Notes: generated by a model from the letters alone, not told the origin. A DNA stretch of 64,000 nucleotides from Nostoc foliaceum FACHB-393 (GCF_014698505.1 NZ_JACJTD010000027.1:46962-110961); one strand, 5' to 3'. Positions 44,067-53,700 are shown, counted from the stretch's first letter. Numbers and translations are program-made.

Positions 44067-44275
44067 TGTAGAGCGACAAATTATTTGACCAGAGCGACAA
44101 ATTATTTGTCAAAAGACTTTATTAACTACGAATCCCTATATATCAAGGCTTTTGGGAATTAAATGCGTAGAAAGCTAATTCAAGCTTTGGCGACAAATTA
44201 AGCGTCTTTTTTTAAGTTTTTCGACTAATTAGATGACAATTCTTAATTTAGCGAAGAATTAAATGTCAATTCTTC
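44067..44275 (+). repeat. Transposon left end with about five TnsB-type binding sites
   Basis: Sites resembling AGAGCGACAAATTATTTGTC occur at 44067-44088, 44091-44110 and (diverged) 44189-44206 (GGCGACAAATTAAGCGTC), then GACTAATTAGATGACA at about 44223 and GAAGAATTAAATGTC at about 44252. The array and the terminal TGTA closely resemble the left end of type V-K CASTs (as in ShCAST, TGTACAGTGACAAATTATCT). Five bases before the end read GTTTT, the predicted target duplication. The tnsB start follows 53 bp on. Confidence 0.82.
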
Positions 44276-44328
44276 GCAGCTTCATAGTAGTATAAATGTA
44301 CCCAAATAATTAATGAAAAATCACATCT

Positions 44329-46293
44329 ATGAGTCCTTTAGATGTAGATGACCAATTTGAACTAGAAGATCAAGACAGCTTCCTCTCGGATGACGAGTAT
44401 ACAGACACACTCGACTTTTCAATGGAAGTTGAGCCATTGAGTGAAAATGATAACTCTGTAGAAGAAGACAAATCTGTTGAGTTTTTAGATCAGAGATTTT
44501 TAGAGGACTCAAAACTCAGACTCTCAGGTGAACAAAGACTTAAGCTGGAGATAATTCGCAATCTACGTGAACCTTGCGATCGCCTAACTTACGGCAAAAG
44601 GTTGGAAGAAGCAGCCAAAAAGCTTGGTAAATCTGAACGAACCGTTAGACGTTTGATTAAGTCTTGGGAAGAAAAAGGTATGGCTGCTTTAGCGGAAGTT
44701 CCTAGAGCAGACAAAGGACAGGTGCGAAAAAGTGAATACTGGTATAACTTGAGTCTCAAAATTTATAAACAAGGAAATAAAGGAAGCGATCGCATGACTC
44801 GCACTCAGGTCGCCGAGAAGATTGAGACTAAAGCTTATGAGTTCGCCAAAAAAGAATTAGAAGCAGAAATATCAAGGTTAGAAAGTCAGGGATTTCGGGG
44901 AGAAGACTTAGATCGGCAGTTAAAGAAGCTGATAAAAATAAAGGAAAAAGCAGAAGGATTTAAGTATTGGTCAAAGTATGGAAAACCTCCCAGCACTAGA
45001 ACAGTAGAAAGATGGCTCAAACCAGTTGAGGAGAAAAGGCATAAATCTCGCATTAGCCGTAGCCCAGGATGGCACGGTTCCGAACATATAATTAAAACCC
45101 GTGATGGTCAAGAAATATCTATTAAGTACAGCAATCAGGTTTGGCAAATTGACCATACCAAAGCTGACATTTTATTAGTGGATGAGGATGGTGAGGAAAT
45201 AGGCCGTCCTCAATTAACGACGGTTATAGATTGTTACTCTCGCTGCATTGTTGGATTGCGTCTAGGCTTGGCTGCACCCAGTTCTCAAGTTGTAGCTTTG
45301 GCGCTGCGTAATGCAATTATGCCGAAACGGTACGCCTCGGAGTATGAACTCAGATGTAAGTGGAGTGCTTATGGTGTACCTAAATATGTTTATACCGATG
45401 GTGGTAAAGATTTTCGCTCGAAACATTTAGTGGAATGGATTGCTAACGAATTAGATTTTGAACCAATCCTGCGAAGTCAACCATCAGATGGCGGCATTGT
45501 GGAACGACCCTTTAGAACCATGAGTGGGCTGCTTTCTGAAATGCCCGGTTACACGGGGTCAAGTGTTAAAGACCGTCCAGAGGGAGCTGAAGATAAAGCT
45601 TGTATAAGTCTTCCTGAACTAGAAAAACTAATTATTGGTTACATCGTCGATAGCTATAACCAAAAGCCTGATGCCCGAAGTCAAGCCAACCCTCTAACTC
45701 CAAAACAAAGTCGGATTGAGCGTTGGGAAAAAGGACTGCAAATGACTCCTACTTTGCTGAACGATAGAGAACTTGATATTTGCTTAATGAAGGCAGCAGA
45801 ACGGGTGGTGTATGACAATGGCTATCTGAATTTTTCTGGCCTTCGTTACAGGGGAGAGAATTTGGGGGCTTACGCAGGCGAAAAGGTTGTCTTAAGGTTT
45901 GACCCCAGAGACATAACTATGATGTTAGTGTATGGTCGCAAAAATAATAAAGAAATATTTTTAGCTCGTGCTTATGCTGTTGGTTTAGAAGCAGAAAGGC
46001 TGTCAGTTGAGGAAGTTAAATACGCACGTAAAAAAGCAGAAAATAGTGGTAAAGGTATCAATAACGTTTCAATTTTAGAAGAAGCAATTAGACGCAGAAA
46101 CTTTTTAAAACATAAAAAAAGTAAGACTAAAGCTGAACGTCGCCGAGCCGAACAAGAACGTATAGAGCCTATACCACAAAGATATGAAGAGAAGGGAAAT
46201 GAACAGATTGAGAGATTAGTGTTTGAAACTGAAGCAGATGAGCCAATAGAAAAAGTAGATTTCAAATTATTGCGTGAAGAATTAGGGTTGTAA
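44329..46293 (+). CDS. tnsB: TnsB transposase (DDE), 654 aa, V-K CAST type
   Basis: The catalytic transposase that cuts and joins transposon ends. A helix-turn-helix region (GKRLEEAAKKLGKSERTVRR) is followed by a retroviral-integrase fold with the catalytic triad D275 (VWQIDHTKAD), D357 (YVYTDGGKDF) and E392 (SDGGIVERPF), a 34-residue DD(35)E spacing. Acidic N-terminal 55 residues are unusual. The C-terminal tail ending LLREELGL probably contacts TnsC, as in V-K systems. No TnsA is present, consistent with V-K elements, which make cointegrates. The gene starts just after the end repeats. Confidence 0.95.
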   Translation: MSPLDVDDQFELEDQDSFLSDDEYTDTLDFSMEVEPLSENDNSVEEDKSVEFLDQRFLEDSKLRLSGEQRLKLEIIRNLREPCDRLTYGKRLEEAAKKLGKSERTVRRLIKSWEEKGMAALAEVPRADKGQVRKSEYWYNLSLKIYKQGNKGSDRMTRTQVAEKIETKAYEFAKKELEAEISRLESQGFRGEDLDRQLKKLIKIKEKAEGFKYWSKYGKPPSTRTVERWLKPVEEKRHKSRISRSPGWHGSEHIIKTRDGQEISIKYSNQVWQIDHTKADILLVDEDGEEIGRPQLTTVIDCYSRCIVGLRLGLAAPSSQVVALALRNAIMPKRYASEYELRCKWSAYGVPKYVYTDGGKDFRSKHLVEWIANELDFEPILRSQPSDGGIVERPFRTMSGLLSEMPGYTGSSVKDRPEGAEDKACISLPELEKLIIGYIVDSYNQKPDARSQANPLTPKQSRIERWEKGLQMTPTLLNDRELDICLMKAAERVVYDNGYLNFSGLRYRGENLGAYAGEKVVLRFDPRDITMMLVYGRKNNKEIFLARAYAVGLEAERLSVEEVKYARKKAENSGKGINNVSILEEAIRRRNFLKHKKSKTKAERRRAEQERIEPIPQRYEEKGNEQIERLVFETEADEPIEKVDFKLLREELGL

Positions 46294-46296
46294 ACT

Positions 46297-47103
46297 ATGA
46301 CTAACGAAGAAATACAGTTAGAAATTGAACGTCTAAGACAACCAGATATTTTAAATATTGAACAAGTAAAAAGATTCAGTGCTTGGCTAGATGAAAGGCG
46401 GAAGTTACGAAAACCTGGTAGGGCAGTAGGAGATTCAGGTTTGGGCAAAACGACAGCTTCTCTATTTTATACTTACCAGAATAGAGCGGTTAAAATACAA
46501 AATCAAAATCCAGTAGTTCCCGTATTATATATAGAGTTAACGGGTAGCTCTTGCAGTCCATCGCTTTTATTTAAAACTATTATTGAAACTCTAAAATTTA
46601 AGGCGAAAGGAGGTACTGAAAATCAACTAAGAGAAAGAGCATGGTATTTCATTAAGCAATGTAAAGTAGAAATATTGATTATTGATGAAGCTCATCGTCT
46701 TCAATTTAAAACACTCGCAGATGTTAGAGACTTATTTGATAAGGTGAAGATTGTCCCCATATTGGTAGGGACAAGTAGTAGACTAGATACTTTAATTAGT
46801 AAAGATGAGCAGGTTGCTGGGCGTTTTGTATCTTACTTCAGTTTTGAAAAACTTTTAGGAGCCAACTTCACAAAAACGGTAAAGATTTGGGAACAGCAAA
46901 TTCTGAGACTACCTGAGCCATCAAATTTAGCAGGTAATCAAGGAATCATAACTCTTTTACAGGGAAAAACAGATGGTCAAATTAGATTATTAGATCAAAT
47001 TCTTAGAGATGCAGCAGTTAAAGCATTAGAATCTGGCGTTAACAAAATAGATAAATCGCTTTTAGAGAGTATTGAAGGAGATTATTCATTACTAGCGAGC
47101 TAA
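46297..47103 (+). CDS. tnsC: TnsC AAA+ transposition regulator, 268 aa, V-K CAST type
   Basis: An ATPase that forms filaments on DNA and brings TnsB to the target. Walker A is GDSGLGKTT (K51) and Walker B LIIDEAHRL (D130-E131), with sensor-like VGTSSRLDTL. The short length (268) and overall resemblance to ShCAST TnsC, including LPEPSNL and RLDQILRDAAVKALESGVNK, place it in the V-K lineage rather than classic Tn7. Three bases separate it from tnsB, so it is the second gene of the operon. Intact. Confidence 0.95.
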   Translation: MTNEEIQLEIERLRQPDILNIEQVKRFSAWLDERRKLRKPGRAVGDSGLGKTTASLFYTYQNRAVKIQNQNPVVPVLYIELTGSSCSPSLLFKTIIETLKFKAKGGTENQLRERAWYFIKQCKVEILIIDEAHRLQFKTLADVRDLFDKVKIVPILVGTSSRLDTLISKDEQVAGRFVSYFSFEKLLGANFTKTVKIWEQQILRLPEPSNLAGNQGIITLLQGKTDGQIRLLDQILRDAAVKALESGVNKIDKSLLESIEGDYSLLAS

Positions 47104-47132
47104 AAGATACATCGTCAAAATTATAAACTCAG

Positions 47133-47642
47133 ATGTTAAACGAAATCTATAATTTTGAAACTTGGATCAATACAGTTGAACCATTACCAGGGGAAAGTAT
47201 AAGTCACTTTTTAGGTCGCTTTGAAAGGGCTAATTTGTTGACTGGGTATCAAATTGGTAAGGAAGCCGGAGTCGGCGCGATAGTAACAAGATGGAAAAAA
47301 CTTTACCTCAATCCATTCCCAACTCAACAAGAATTAGAGGGATTAGCAAAGTTTGTTGAGGTGGAAGTTGAAAAAATCACGCAAACTTTGCCCTTAAAGG
47401 GTATCACGATGAAGCCCCGACCAATTAAATTATGTGCTGCTTGCTACGCAGAACAACCTTGTCATCGAATAGAGTGGCAATATAAGGAGAAAGTGAAGTG
47501 TGATCGCCACCAGTTGGGTTTATTAACAAAATGTACTAACTGTGAGACACCATTTCCAATCCCTGCTGATTGGGAGCTAGGGGAATGCACCCATTGTTCC
47601 CTGCCTTTTGCAAAAATGGTGAAGCGTCAGAAGCGCTATTAA
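47133..47642 (+). CDS. tniQ: TniQ, 169 aa, V-K CAST type
   Basis: TniQ links the target-recognition complex to TnsC. The opening (VEPLPGESISHFLGRFERAN) and two zinc-binding clusters (LCAACYAEQPCHRIEWQY; CDRHQLGLLTKCTNCETPF; CTHCSLPFAKM) match the short TniQ of V-K CASTs such as ShCAST (167 residues). It is the third gene of the operon. Its 3' 140 bp recur at 48502-48646 almost unchanged, and a diverged third copy lies at 48812-48923. No cas12k follows directly, as expected if Cas12k lies at the distal end. Confidence 0.94.
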   Translation: MLNEIYNFETWINTVEPLPGESISHFLGRFERANLLTGYQIGKEAGVGAIVTRWKKLYLNPFPTQQELEGLAKFVEVEVEKITQTLPLKGITMKPRPIKLCAACYAEQPCHRIEWQYKEKVKCDRHQLGLLTKCTNCETPFPIPADWELGECTHCSLPFAKMVKRQKRY

Positions 47643-47661
47643 AAAAACTCTAAATAAGAAA

Positions 47662-47692
47662 AAGACGTGATTAAGTTCACGTCTTCAGGTAG
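47662..47692 (-). terminator. Terminator for the minus-strand gene at 47717-48049
   Basis: Stem AAGACGTGA / TCACGTCTT (loop six bases, 47662-47685). On the minus strand the stem is followed by TTTTTCTT, the classic intrinsic form. It may also stop the tns operon, though no T tract is present on the plus strand. Confidence 0.6.
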
Positions 47693-47716
47693 TGGAAAAT
47701 TAATGCATGAAAGTTA

Positions 47717-48049
47717 TTAGGCTACATCCGCTACTAGCAAACCGTTGACAGCGACGATGAAAATCTGTGCTAACTCAGGAGTGTTACAACAAGGTCTTTC
47801 ATCTCTATTACAGGGTTGTGCTACCCATTTGCCCTCAAAATTTTGATAAAAAGTTCCGAGAAGCTGAGAACCATACCAAACTCGGTACATTTCTCCAAGA
47901 TCATCTGGCACTGAGTCGATTTCAATTTCTGGTGCTACTGCATCAGATAACTCCTCAACGTATTCCTCGAACTCGGATTGTGCCAAACTTTGGTTATCAA
48001 ATACTTCTTGTGTAATCATGTGAATGACCTCATCAATGGGGTTTTGCAA
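47717..48049 (-). CDS. Small acidic hypothetical protein, 110 aa, in the transposon
   Basis: The product (MQNPIDEVIHMITQEV...) is acidic with a Cys cluster near the C-terminus (QPCNRDERPCC). No family recognised. Reads against tniQ and the regulator. An intrinsic terminator lies just beyond the stop. It may be an element gene or cargo; its start at 48049 gives an ORF of protein-like composition. The gene lies inside the DNA bounded by the two tniQ 3' copies, so it could have been added together with the regulator. Confidence 0.6.
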   Translation of the reverse strand: MQNPIDEVIHMITQEVFDNQSLAQSEFEEYVEELSDAVAPEIEIDSVPDDLGEMYRVWYGSQLLGTFYQNFEGKWVAQPCNRDERPCCNTPELAQIFIVAVNGLLVADVA

Positions 48050-48105
48050 AAGGCGATCGCAGTCTCTTCCCGGAGTGGCGATCGCTTTTGTTTTTTCTAT
48101 AACTT

Positions 48106-48214
48106 AATCTACGTGACACGTAGATTTACGTCAAGTGTAGATTAATAAAACTTAGAATGTTATAAATCTACTTGTAAGCATAGATACTGATAAGTAGAGA
48201 AATCTACGTCTAGC
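48106..48214 (+). promoter_or_regulatory. Operator-like TCTACGT repeats before the XRE gene
   Basis: An almost perfect palindrome AATCTACGTGACACGTAGAT (48106-48126) is followed by imperfect copies at 48123-48143, 48164-48185 and a half-site at 48201-48214. The spacing and location just upstream of an XRE-type gene suggest autoregulation and repressor binding. Confidence 0.7.
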
Positions 48215-48240
48215 AGCTACTAAACTGAGGATGTAGTGAT

Positions 48241-48501
48241 ATGCCTTTGGATAAAGTGATTCGTTGGAAATTAAATGAAGTGATGGCGCGAAAGCGGGTT
48301 AGAAACAAGGACTTGGCAGAGGTGCTAGGGATAACAGAAAATTCGGTTTATAGACTTCGCAAGGTTGACGAGATGCCGCGATTAACACCAGAACGCTTAA
48401 ACGGGATTTGCAGGGCGTTGAATTGTCAGCCTGGTGAGCTTTTGGAATATGCCCCGGATGGTGGTGATGATAAAGTTGTTTCTATTGTTGATGTGGCGTG
48501 A
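48241..48501 (+). CDS. XRE/Cro-C1-type regulator, 86 aa
   Basis: A single Cro/C1 helix-turn-helix fills most of the protein: MARKRVRNKDLAEVLGITEN followed by SVYRLRKVDEMPRLTPERL, with the NQCRALNCQPGELL-like helix. V-K CASTs in cyanobacteria usually carry a small repressor (the MerR-like CvkR in Anabaena) in this position; here it is an XRE type. Its own promoter carries repeated TCTACGT operators. It probably controls itself and perhaps the transposition genes or a remote cas12k. Its stop codon is immediately followed by the tniQ 3' duplicate. Confidence 0.85.
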   Translation: MPLDKVIRWKLNEVMARKRVRNKDLAEVLGITENSVYRLRKVDEMPRLTPERLNGICRALNCQPGELLEYAPDGGDDKVVSIVDVA

Positions 48502-48646
48502 GTGCGATCGCCACCAGTTGGGTTTATTAACAAAATGTACTAACTGTGAGACACCATTCCCAATCCCTGCTGATTGGGAGCTAGGCGAATGCACTCATTG
48601 TTCCCTGCCTTTTGCAAAAATGGTGAAGCGTCAAAAGATTTATTGA
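48502..48646 (+). pseudogene. Duplicate of the tniQ 3' end
   Basis: Nearly identical to 47502-47642 over about 140 bp (offset 1004 bp) and in frame it would encode CDRHQLGLLTKCTNCETPFP to the end, with few changes (RQKIY in place of RQKRY). No start or upstream half. It lies directly after the XRE stop, flanking the 47717-48501 segment as the right-hand direct repeat. Confidence 0.85.
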
Positions 48647-48811
48647 CCTCTAAATTTCTTGGAGGAGATGGTGGTGTTGAAGCCTAAGGGCGGCTTGCTA
48701 TTTTTATTCCTGCAAATACTGGAATGTAGTAAAAAGAACATTTATTGCATTAGCAAGGTATTCACTTTACGTAAGTACATTTTTTCTGAATACCATCACT
48801 AATTACGCCTA

Positions 48812-48923
48812 TTGTAAAATGTGCTAACTGCGGATAGTGTTCCCCCTAATCAATGGAGGTATGAAGAAAGCTCACATTTTTTATACTTTGTGCAGGAATG
48901 GCAAAGCGTCAGAAGAAGTGTAG
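48812..48923 (+). pseudogene. Second, diverged copy of the tniQ 3' end
   Basis: TAAAATGTGCTAACTGCGG corresponds to the KCTNC segment and GGAATGGCAAAGCGTCAGAA to the FAKMVKRQK end; the middle has lost similarity. Stops interrupt it. With the copy at 48502 this makes three tniQ 3' ends in 1.4 kb. Confidence 0.55.
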
Positions 48924-49107
48924 ACAATTCCTACTTTTAACTTTCATCTAAGCCAAGCGTGGATATGCCAGTCACATAAGCATAATGAATTAAAAAATAG
49001 CTGAAAACCAAGCTGGTTAATAGTTTCAGCAATTTAAGATTTTGCAATTTTACAGATAACCTCTCATTCAGTCACATGACAGTCACATAAGAATTGTAGA
49101 AGACGAA

Positions 49108-50565
49108 TCATGCCCAGAATGGTACATACTTAGCATGTTTGCGAGACATATTTTCTGGATCGTAAGGTTTTATCAAGCCCGTATCGATTGTGTCTGATAT
49201 GATTCGGGATGCCATTGAGTAGTTCTCATCTTTGATAGAGAACCGCTCTCGTAGTGATGAGTTCGTCATGCGATCATTGGATACATAGCGCAAACAGGCA
49301 TGTTGGTAGCAAGCTCGGACTCGATCAGCTTTGTCCATATCGGCCAACTTCTTATAAGCAAAAAGTGTGACTTTTGTGTGATTAGTTGTAACTTGAAATT
49401 CGGGGGCAGGTAACTGGAAAAGCTCTACCATTAGGATAACTTTATCAATACCGCTTCCCCGCTCCTCACAGATGTTAATACGGCGCATAAAAGCAGCTAA
49501 ATCCTCGTTACGAGAACGAGGTGGTTGATCAATAAACCGCATTGTATCAATAAGCGGTACACCTGGATTAGTAATCTCAATTCTATCAGTGAAAATTTCA
49601 ATGAGCGGCCCCGTACCACTTATATTAAAATCTTGGTGAATAATTGCATTCGCAACTAATTCTCTAATAGCTAGTTCTGGGTACATCCGTTGTTCTCTGC
49701 GAAATGCTTGACCAATCTGCTCATTTTTAGGTAGTTGGTCATTAATAAACCCTAGCATTCCTTCAAAATCAGTAGCATAACCTTTGATGCCAGTTTGCTC
49801 TCGCTGGCTCTCAACCCTATTCTTACCCTTGTAGATTACTACTCTAATAGCCTTTCGAGACAAGCGTTCAAAGTTTCGTAAATCTTTTGCAAAAAGAATA
49901 CCTCCTAGATTTGTTACATCAAAGATATTACCTGTTCTTTGTACAATAAGTCTTTCGGAGATTAATCGTTGTATTATGCCATCCCGATTATCTGGTAGAC
50001 TTTGTTTTGTCAAATCGAAATAAGCTGGATAATTTAGATTTGTTATGACCTCATCCGCCGCTAAACTTTCTAAAGCTATACTTTTTTCAAATGGCTCAAG
50101 CGAAAATAAAGCCCATAATTCCCGCTCTTTCTCAAGAAAATCTTTAAGCAACTGTTTGTAACTACCTACACGGATATACTCAACTCCTTTGAAGCGAACA
50201 GGAACATGGTTTGCTTTAGGTATTTCAAAAAAAACTATATTTTTTTCTTCAAAAGTGAACTCATAGATTTTAAAGTTTATTCGAGGAGATAATTGGGTTG
50301 CTAGCCAATTTTCTAGTTCTTGATTTCCAATTTTTTCTAACCGAGGTTTAAATTTAGTACCTAATATATCGTGACTAATATCATCCACACCCCACACAAT
50401 ATAAGCGGTATTTTTTCCATGTAAAGTTGCAGAGTTAGATAAAGCTGATAAGTATTCCCCTATATCTTCTGGGCTACTATTATTTACTTTAAATTCAACC
50501 CACTCTGTTTCATGAGGTAATGATGTTAGTGCGAGTAATATTGATTTTAAATGAACTGTATCCAT
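49108..50565 (-). CDS. AlbA_2/Schlafen-type DNA-binding protein with ATPase-like domain, 485 aa
   Basis: The N-terminal domain is an AlbA_2 (Schlafen-like) fold: HETEWVEFKVNNSSPEDIGE, SNSATLHGKNTAYIVWGVDD and FKGVEYIRVGSYKQ. The middle has a GHKL-type ATP-binding domain (AIRELVANAIIHQDFNISGT, GPLIEIFTDRIEITNPGVPL with the N-box and G motif). A winged-helix segment ends it. Such proteins are often regulators or effectors in defence islands. It is the last gene on the defence strand, about 200 bp after the DruE-like gene. No catalytic nuclease motif is evident. Confidence 0.85.
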   Translation of the reverse strand: MDTVHLKSILLALTSLPHETEWVEFKVNNSSPEDIGEYLSALSNSATLHGKNTAYIVWGVDDISHDILGTKFKPRLEKIGNQELENWLATQLSPRINFKIYEFTFEEKNIVFFEIPKANHVPVRFKGVEYIRVGSYKQLLKDFLEKERELWALFSLEPFEKSIALESLAADEVITNLNYPAYFDLTKQSLPDNRDGIIQRLISERLIVQRTGNIFDVTNLGGILFAKDLRNFERLSRKAIRVVIYKGKNRVESQREQTGIKGYATDFEGMLGFINDQLPKNEQIGQAFRREQRMYPELAIRELVANAIIHQDFNISGTGPLIEIFTDRIEITNPGVPLIDTMRFIDQPPRSRNEDLAAFMRRINICEERGSGIDKVILMVELFQLPAPEFQVTTNHTKVTLFAYKKLADMDKADRVRACYQHACLRYVSNDRMTNSSLRERFSIKDENYSMASRIISDTIDTGLIKPYDPENMSRKHAKYVPFWA

Positions 50566-50763
50566 ATTGCTGCTTCAGACTGGTAAGAACGCTATATCAA
50601 ATTAGAAAAAGTATATAATAAATACAAAAATGAACTTTTTAATTGATTTTCATCTAATTCTCCTGTTTCCTATTTAAATTCAATATCGTAATTTTACAAA
50701 TTAATTATACTATCTGCTCAGTATATTTTGGGTCAAATAAAAGCAATCGCACTCTAAAGCCAC

Positions 50764-53700
50764 TCACAAACTTGCTAGCTTTGTCAACTCTCTTCGCCAA
50801 TCTTCATCATGCCGTAGAGTAAGGATATGGTAGCTGGTATTGTGCTTCAGATTATCCCGTTCTATTTGGTCTTGCTTACGTTTTTCAAGGCTGTCATGAA
50901 CTGAACCGTCGCAGAAAACAGCAATGCAATTTTCTTTATAAAGAAAATCTGGCTTACAGTTTGACTCTGGAATCAATTCCTGTGCAGTATCGGGTAATTT
51001 ATATCCACGGTGATAAATTTCATGTAAAACTACGCGTTCAAATTCGGAATTGGGGTCTGTTTGTTGCAGCAGTTGTTGATACTGTTCATCACGGCATATT
51101 CCTTCTATCTGCACTGTACTTTTTTGTAGTTCGTCAAGTAAGGGTTTGATGAGATGGCGATTTATCAAAGCATGGTCGAACTGGTTACGGTAAGAAAGCA
51201 AGCATTCATAGCAAGCTTGGACACAGCTATCTTTAGGTTCTTTGAAATGGCAGATATCTAAAGCTGCATCGGCTATTTTTTGAAAAGCATTAGGTTTTTC
51301 TAATAGTTGAGAAAGGACACCTGCACCGCCTTCTGTAGCCTCCCAGAACAGCAAATATTTCCCGTCTCCCAGGCGTTCGGAGTCGAGTTCATCGGCTTCT
51401 AATTTGTACACTGCTTGGATGGCAGTTTCCAATACATATTGCAGGGTGGCAATAAAAGCTTCTCTTTCGTCTGTGGGTACGCTTAATGGTTCAACAACCA
51501 GAATATTGCAGGTGTTTTTCACCATTAAGTTAACGTCGGCGTGAATGCTATCTTTTGCTAAGTCGTTTTTGGCATCGCCCCAAGTACCAGTTTTGATGTC
51601 GAGTTTAAATCCTCGTTCCTCACTTTTTTTCTTGTTCAGTCCGCGATTAATATGCCAGATGTCTGCCGTAGCGCCATAGGTTAAACGTAATAATTCTGTA
51701 CCATCGGCAGTCTGTACTGTTGCTGATTGGCATTTTTGCTGGTCATAACGGAAATGGGTGGTGATGTTGTAACCGTATTTCAGGCGTTCTTCTTCATCAC
51801 AGGTAATGCGTTCTCGTCTCCAAGCGATCGCAGTTTCCATTGATAATAAGCGTGTAAGTAAAGCCTTATTATTGTTATTATCGACAAGTTTTGCCCCGCA
51901 GTTCTCACAAGTATCGCGGTTACTGGTTGCCCCTTCATGGAAATAACCACATTTAAAGCAGACATTTACCCGTTGATAGTCAGCGCCACCAACAGGGATT
52001 TTGGTTTTAGCCACCATAAATTTACTACCCTCATAGTAAATAACATTACCAGGAGCAAATTCTCTCAAAGCCACGCTACGGAGGCGGGAAATAAATTCGC
52101 CACTTTCTTCTGTGGGAATAAATGCCCGGACTGGTAAGCGGGGGAAGTTAAACCCAGGTAAAAATCCCTCCGCAGCAAAGTAACGATAGGGGTAAAATTC
52201 AAACTGATTATTGCTTTTACCTTGGACTTGTCCCACTAACAGGTCAATTTGTCGCAGTGCTTCTTTTTCTTGGGCTTTAGCGATATCCCGTTCTTCTTGG
52301 GTTGCATAGCCTCTGGTATAACGACTTGTGCTTTCGCGGGCTTTTTCTAATTGTTCAACTGCATCCTTGTATAGTCTACGCCAGCGATCGCAAGCTTGAT
52401 CAAAGGCATTATCTGCATTTTCTAGGGTAAAATGTAACCAATTTTCAGAATACCAAGAGGTTTTGTTCAGATCGTTTTGGCAGAAGGTATCAGATAAAAT
52501 CAGTTTTGTAGCTGCCAGACATTTGGCTAATTTTTCCTGACTCATCTTGATTTTCTGAGTGACATCTTCTTTTAGCGGACAGTCCGGCGAATCTAACTCC
52601 AGAATTTGGTTCATGGAATTTTCCAAGTATAAGCCAGTGTGTGCCAGCCAAATTGAATACACATGAGATTTAATTAAATCCTGGTTTGCTAGTTCTAATT
52701 TGGGTGGGGCGACGACACCAGCAACCATTTGACTTTGACGTTTAAAGAAATATTGGTCGTGACCGCTACCAATGGAGGCATAAGTAATTACTAAAGCTTC
52801 CTGTCCACTTCTGCCGGCGCGACCACTGCGTTGGGCGTAGTTGGCTGGACTGGGGGGAACATTCCGCAGATGGACAACGCTGAGGTCGGAAATGTCTATC
52901 CCCAATTCCATTGTCGGGGAGCAAAATAAAGTTGCTAATTTGCCATGACGGAATGCGTCTTCTCGTTTCTGGCGGTTTTCGTTTTTTACCTGTCCGGTAT
53001 GTTCTCGCCCTTCTAGTGCTTTAATTTGATGAGCGTTAGTTTGGTAGAAGTCTTGAAAAAATTGGTTGACAGAAGTATTTCTGTCGCTACCCTGCAAACG
53101 ACGGGAGGTTAAAGGGTCGGGGGGAATTTCACTTAATTTTGAGGCTACCCAGACCATTGAATTAATTTTTAGTTGGACTTCTTCTTCCTTCTTGTATAAG
53201 TAACCTGCGTCTGCCAAAGCATTTACCAGAGCATTAATTAATTGGTTATAATCCGACTCTGGCAAAGGTTTTTGCAACCAATTCCATGCCCGATTAGAAC
53301 GCAGAAAGCGCCCGATTTCACCGCGAAATGTCAGTCTAATTGTATTCCGCCGTGATTTACCTTTTTTCTCTGTGGGGCTGAGGCTTGCCCAACTAGCTTC
53401 GTGTAAATATTCAAAATTATCAATAGTCCAAGGGTCTTTTAGTGCTTGAGATACTTCCTTTTTCAGTTGTTCTGTACCCTCTCGTTGTAGAATTTTCGCA
53501 TCAATTACCAATTTTTTTCTGAGGTGGTCGAGGAAGGTTTTAACAACAAAATATCTTTGTGACGGTGAGGCTTGCAGTAAAATTGGATGGCGGTATTTTT
53601 GCCAGAGTTGAGTATTTTCACAAGTTGCTAATAGTTCGGCGTATTCTATGGTTAATAAACCGCATTGTTCTAGATTAGGCTGGACAATTCGCCAACCGCG

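Noticed and set aside
46000..46448. 158-codon minus-strand ORF over the tnsB/tnsC junction
   Set aside because: Serine/leucine-rich shadow of conserved transposition genes.
47643..49107. Cas12k, tracrRNA or CRISPR repeat next to tniQ
   Set aside because: No ORF with RuvC motifs and no repeat-spacer pattern. GTGGTGTTGAAGCC near 48671 resembles the end of a V-K repeat only weakly and forms its own small hairpin.
49011..49107. Transposon right end at the repeated GTCACATAAG/GTCACATGAC sequences (also near 48970)
   Set aside because: They resemble short TnsB half-sites, but the spacing, orientation and terminal CTACA expected from the left end are missing.
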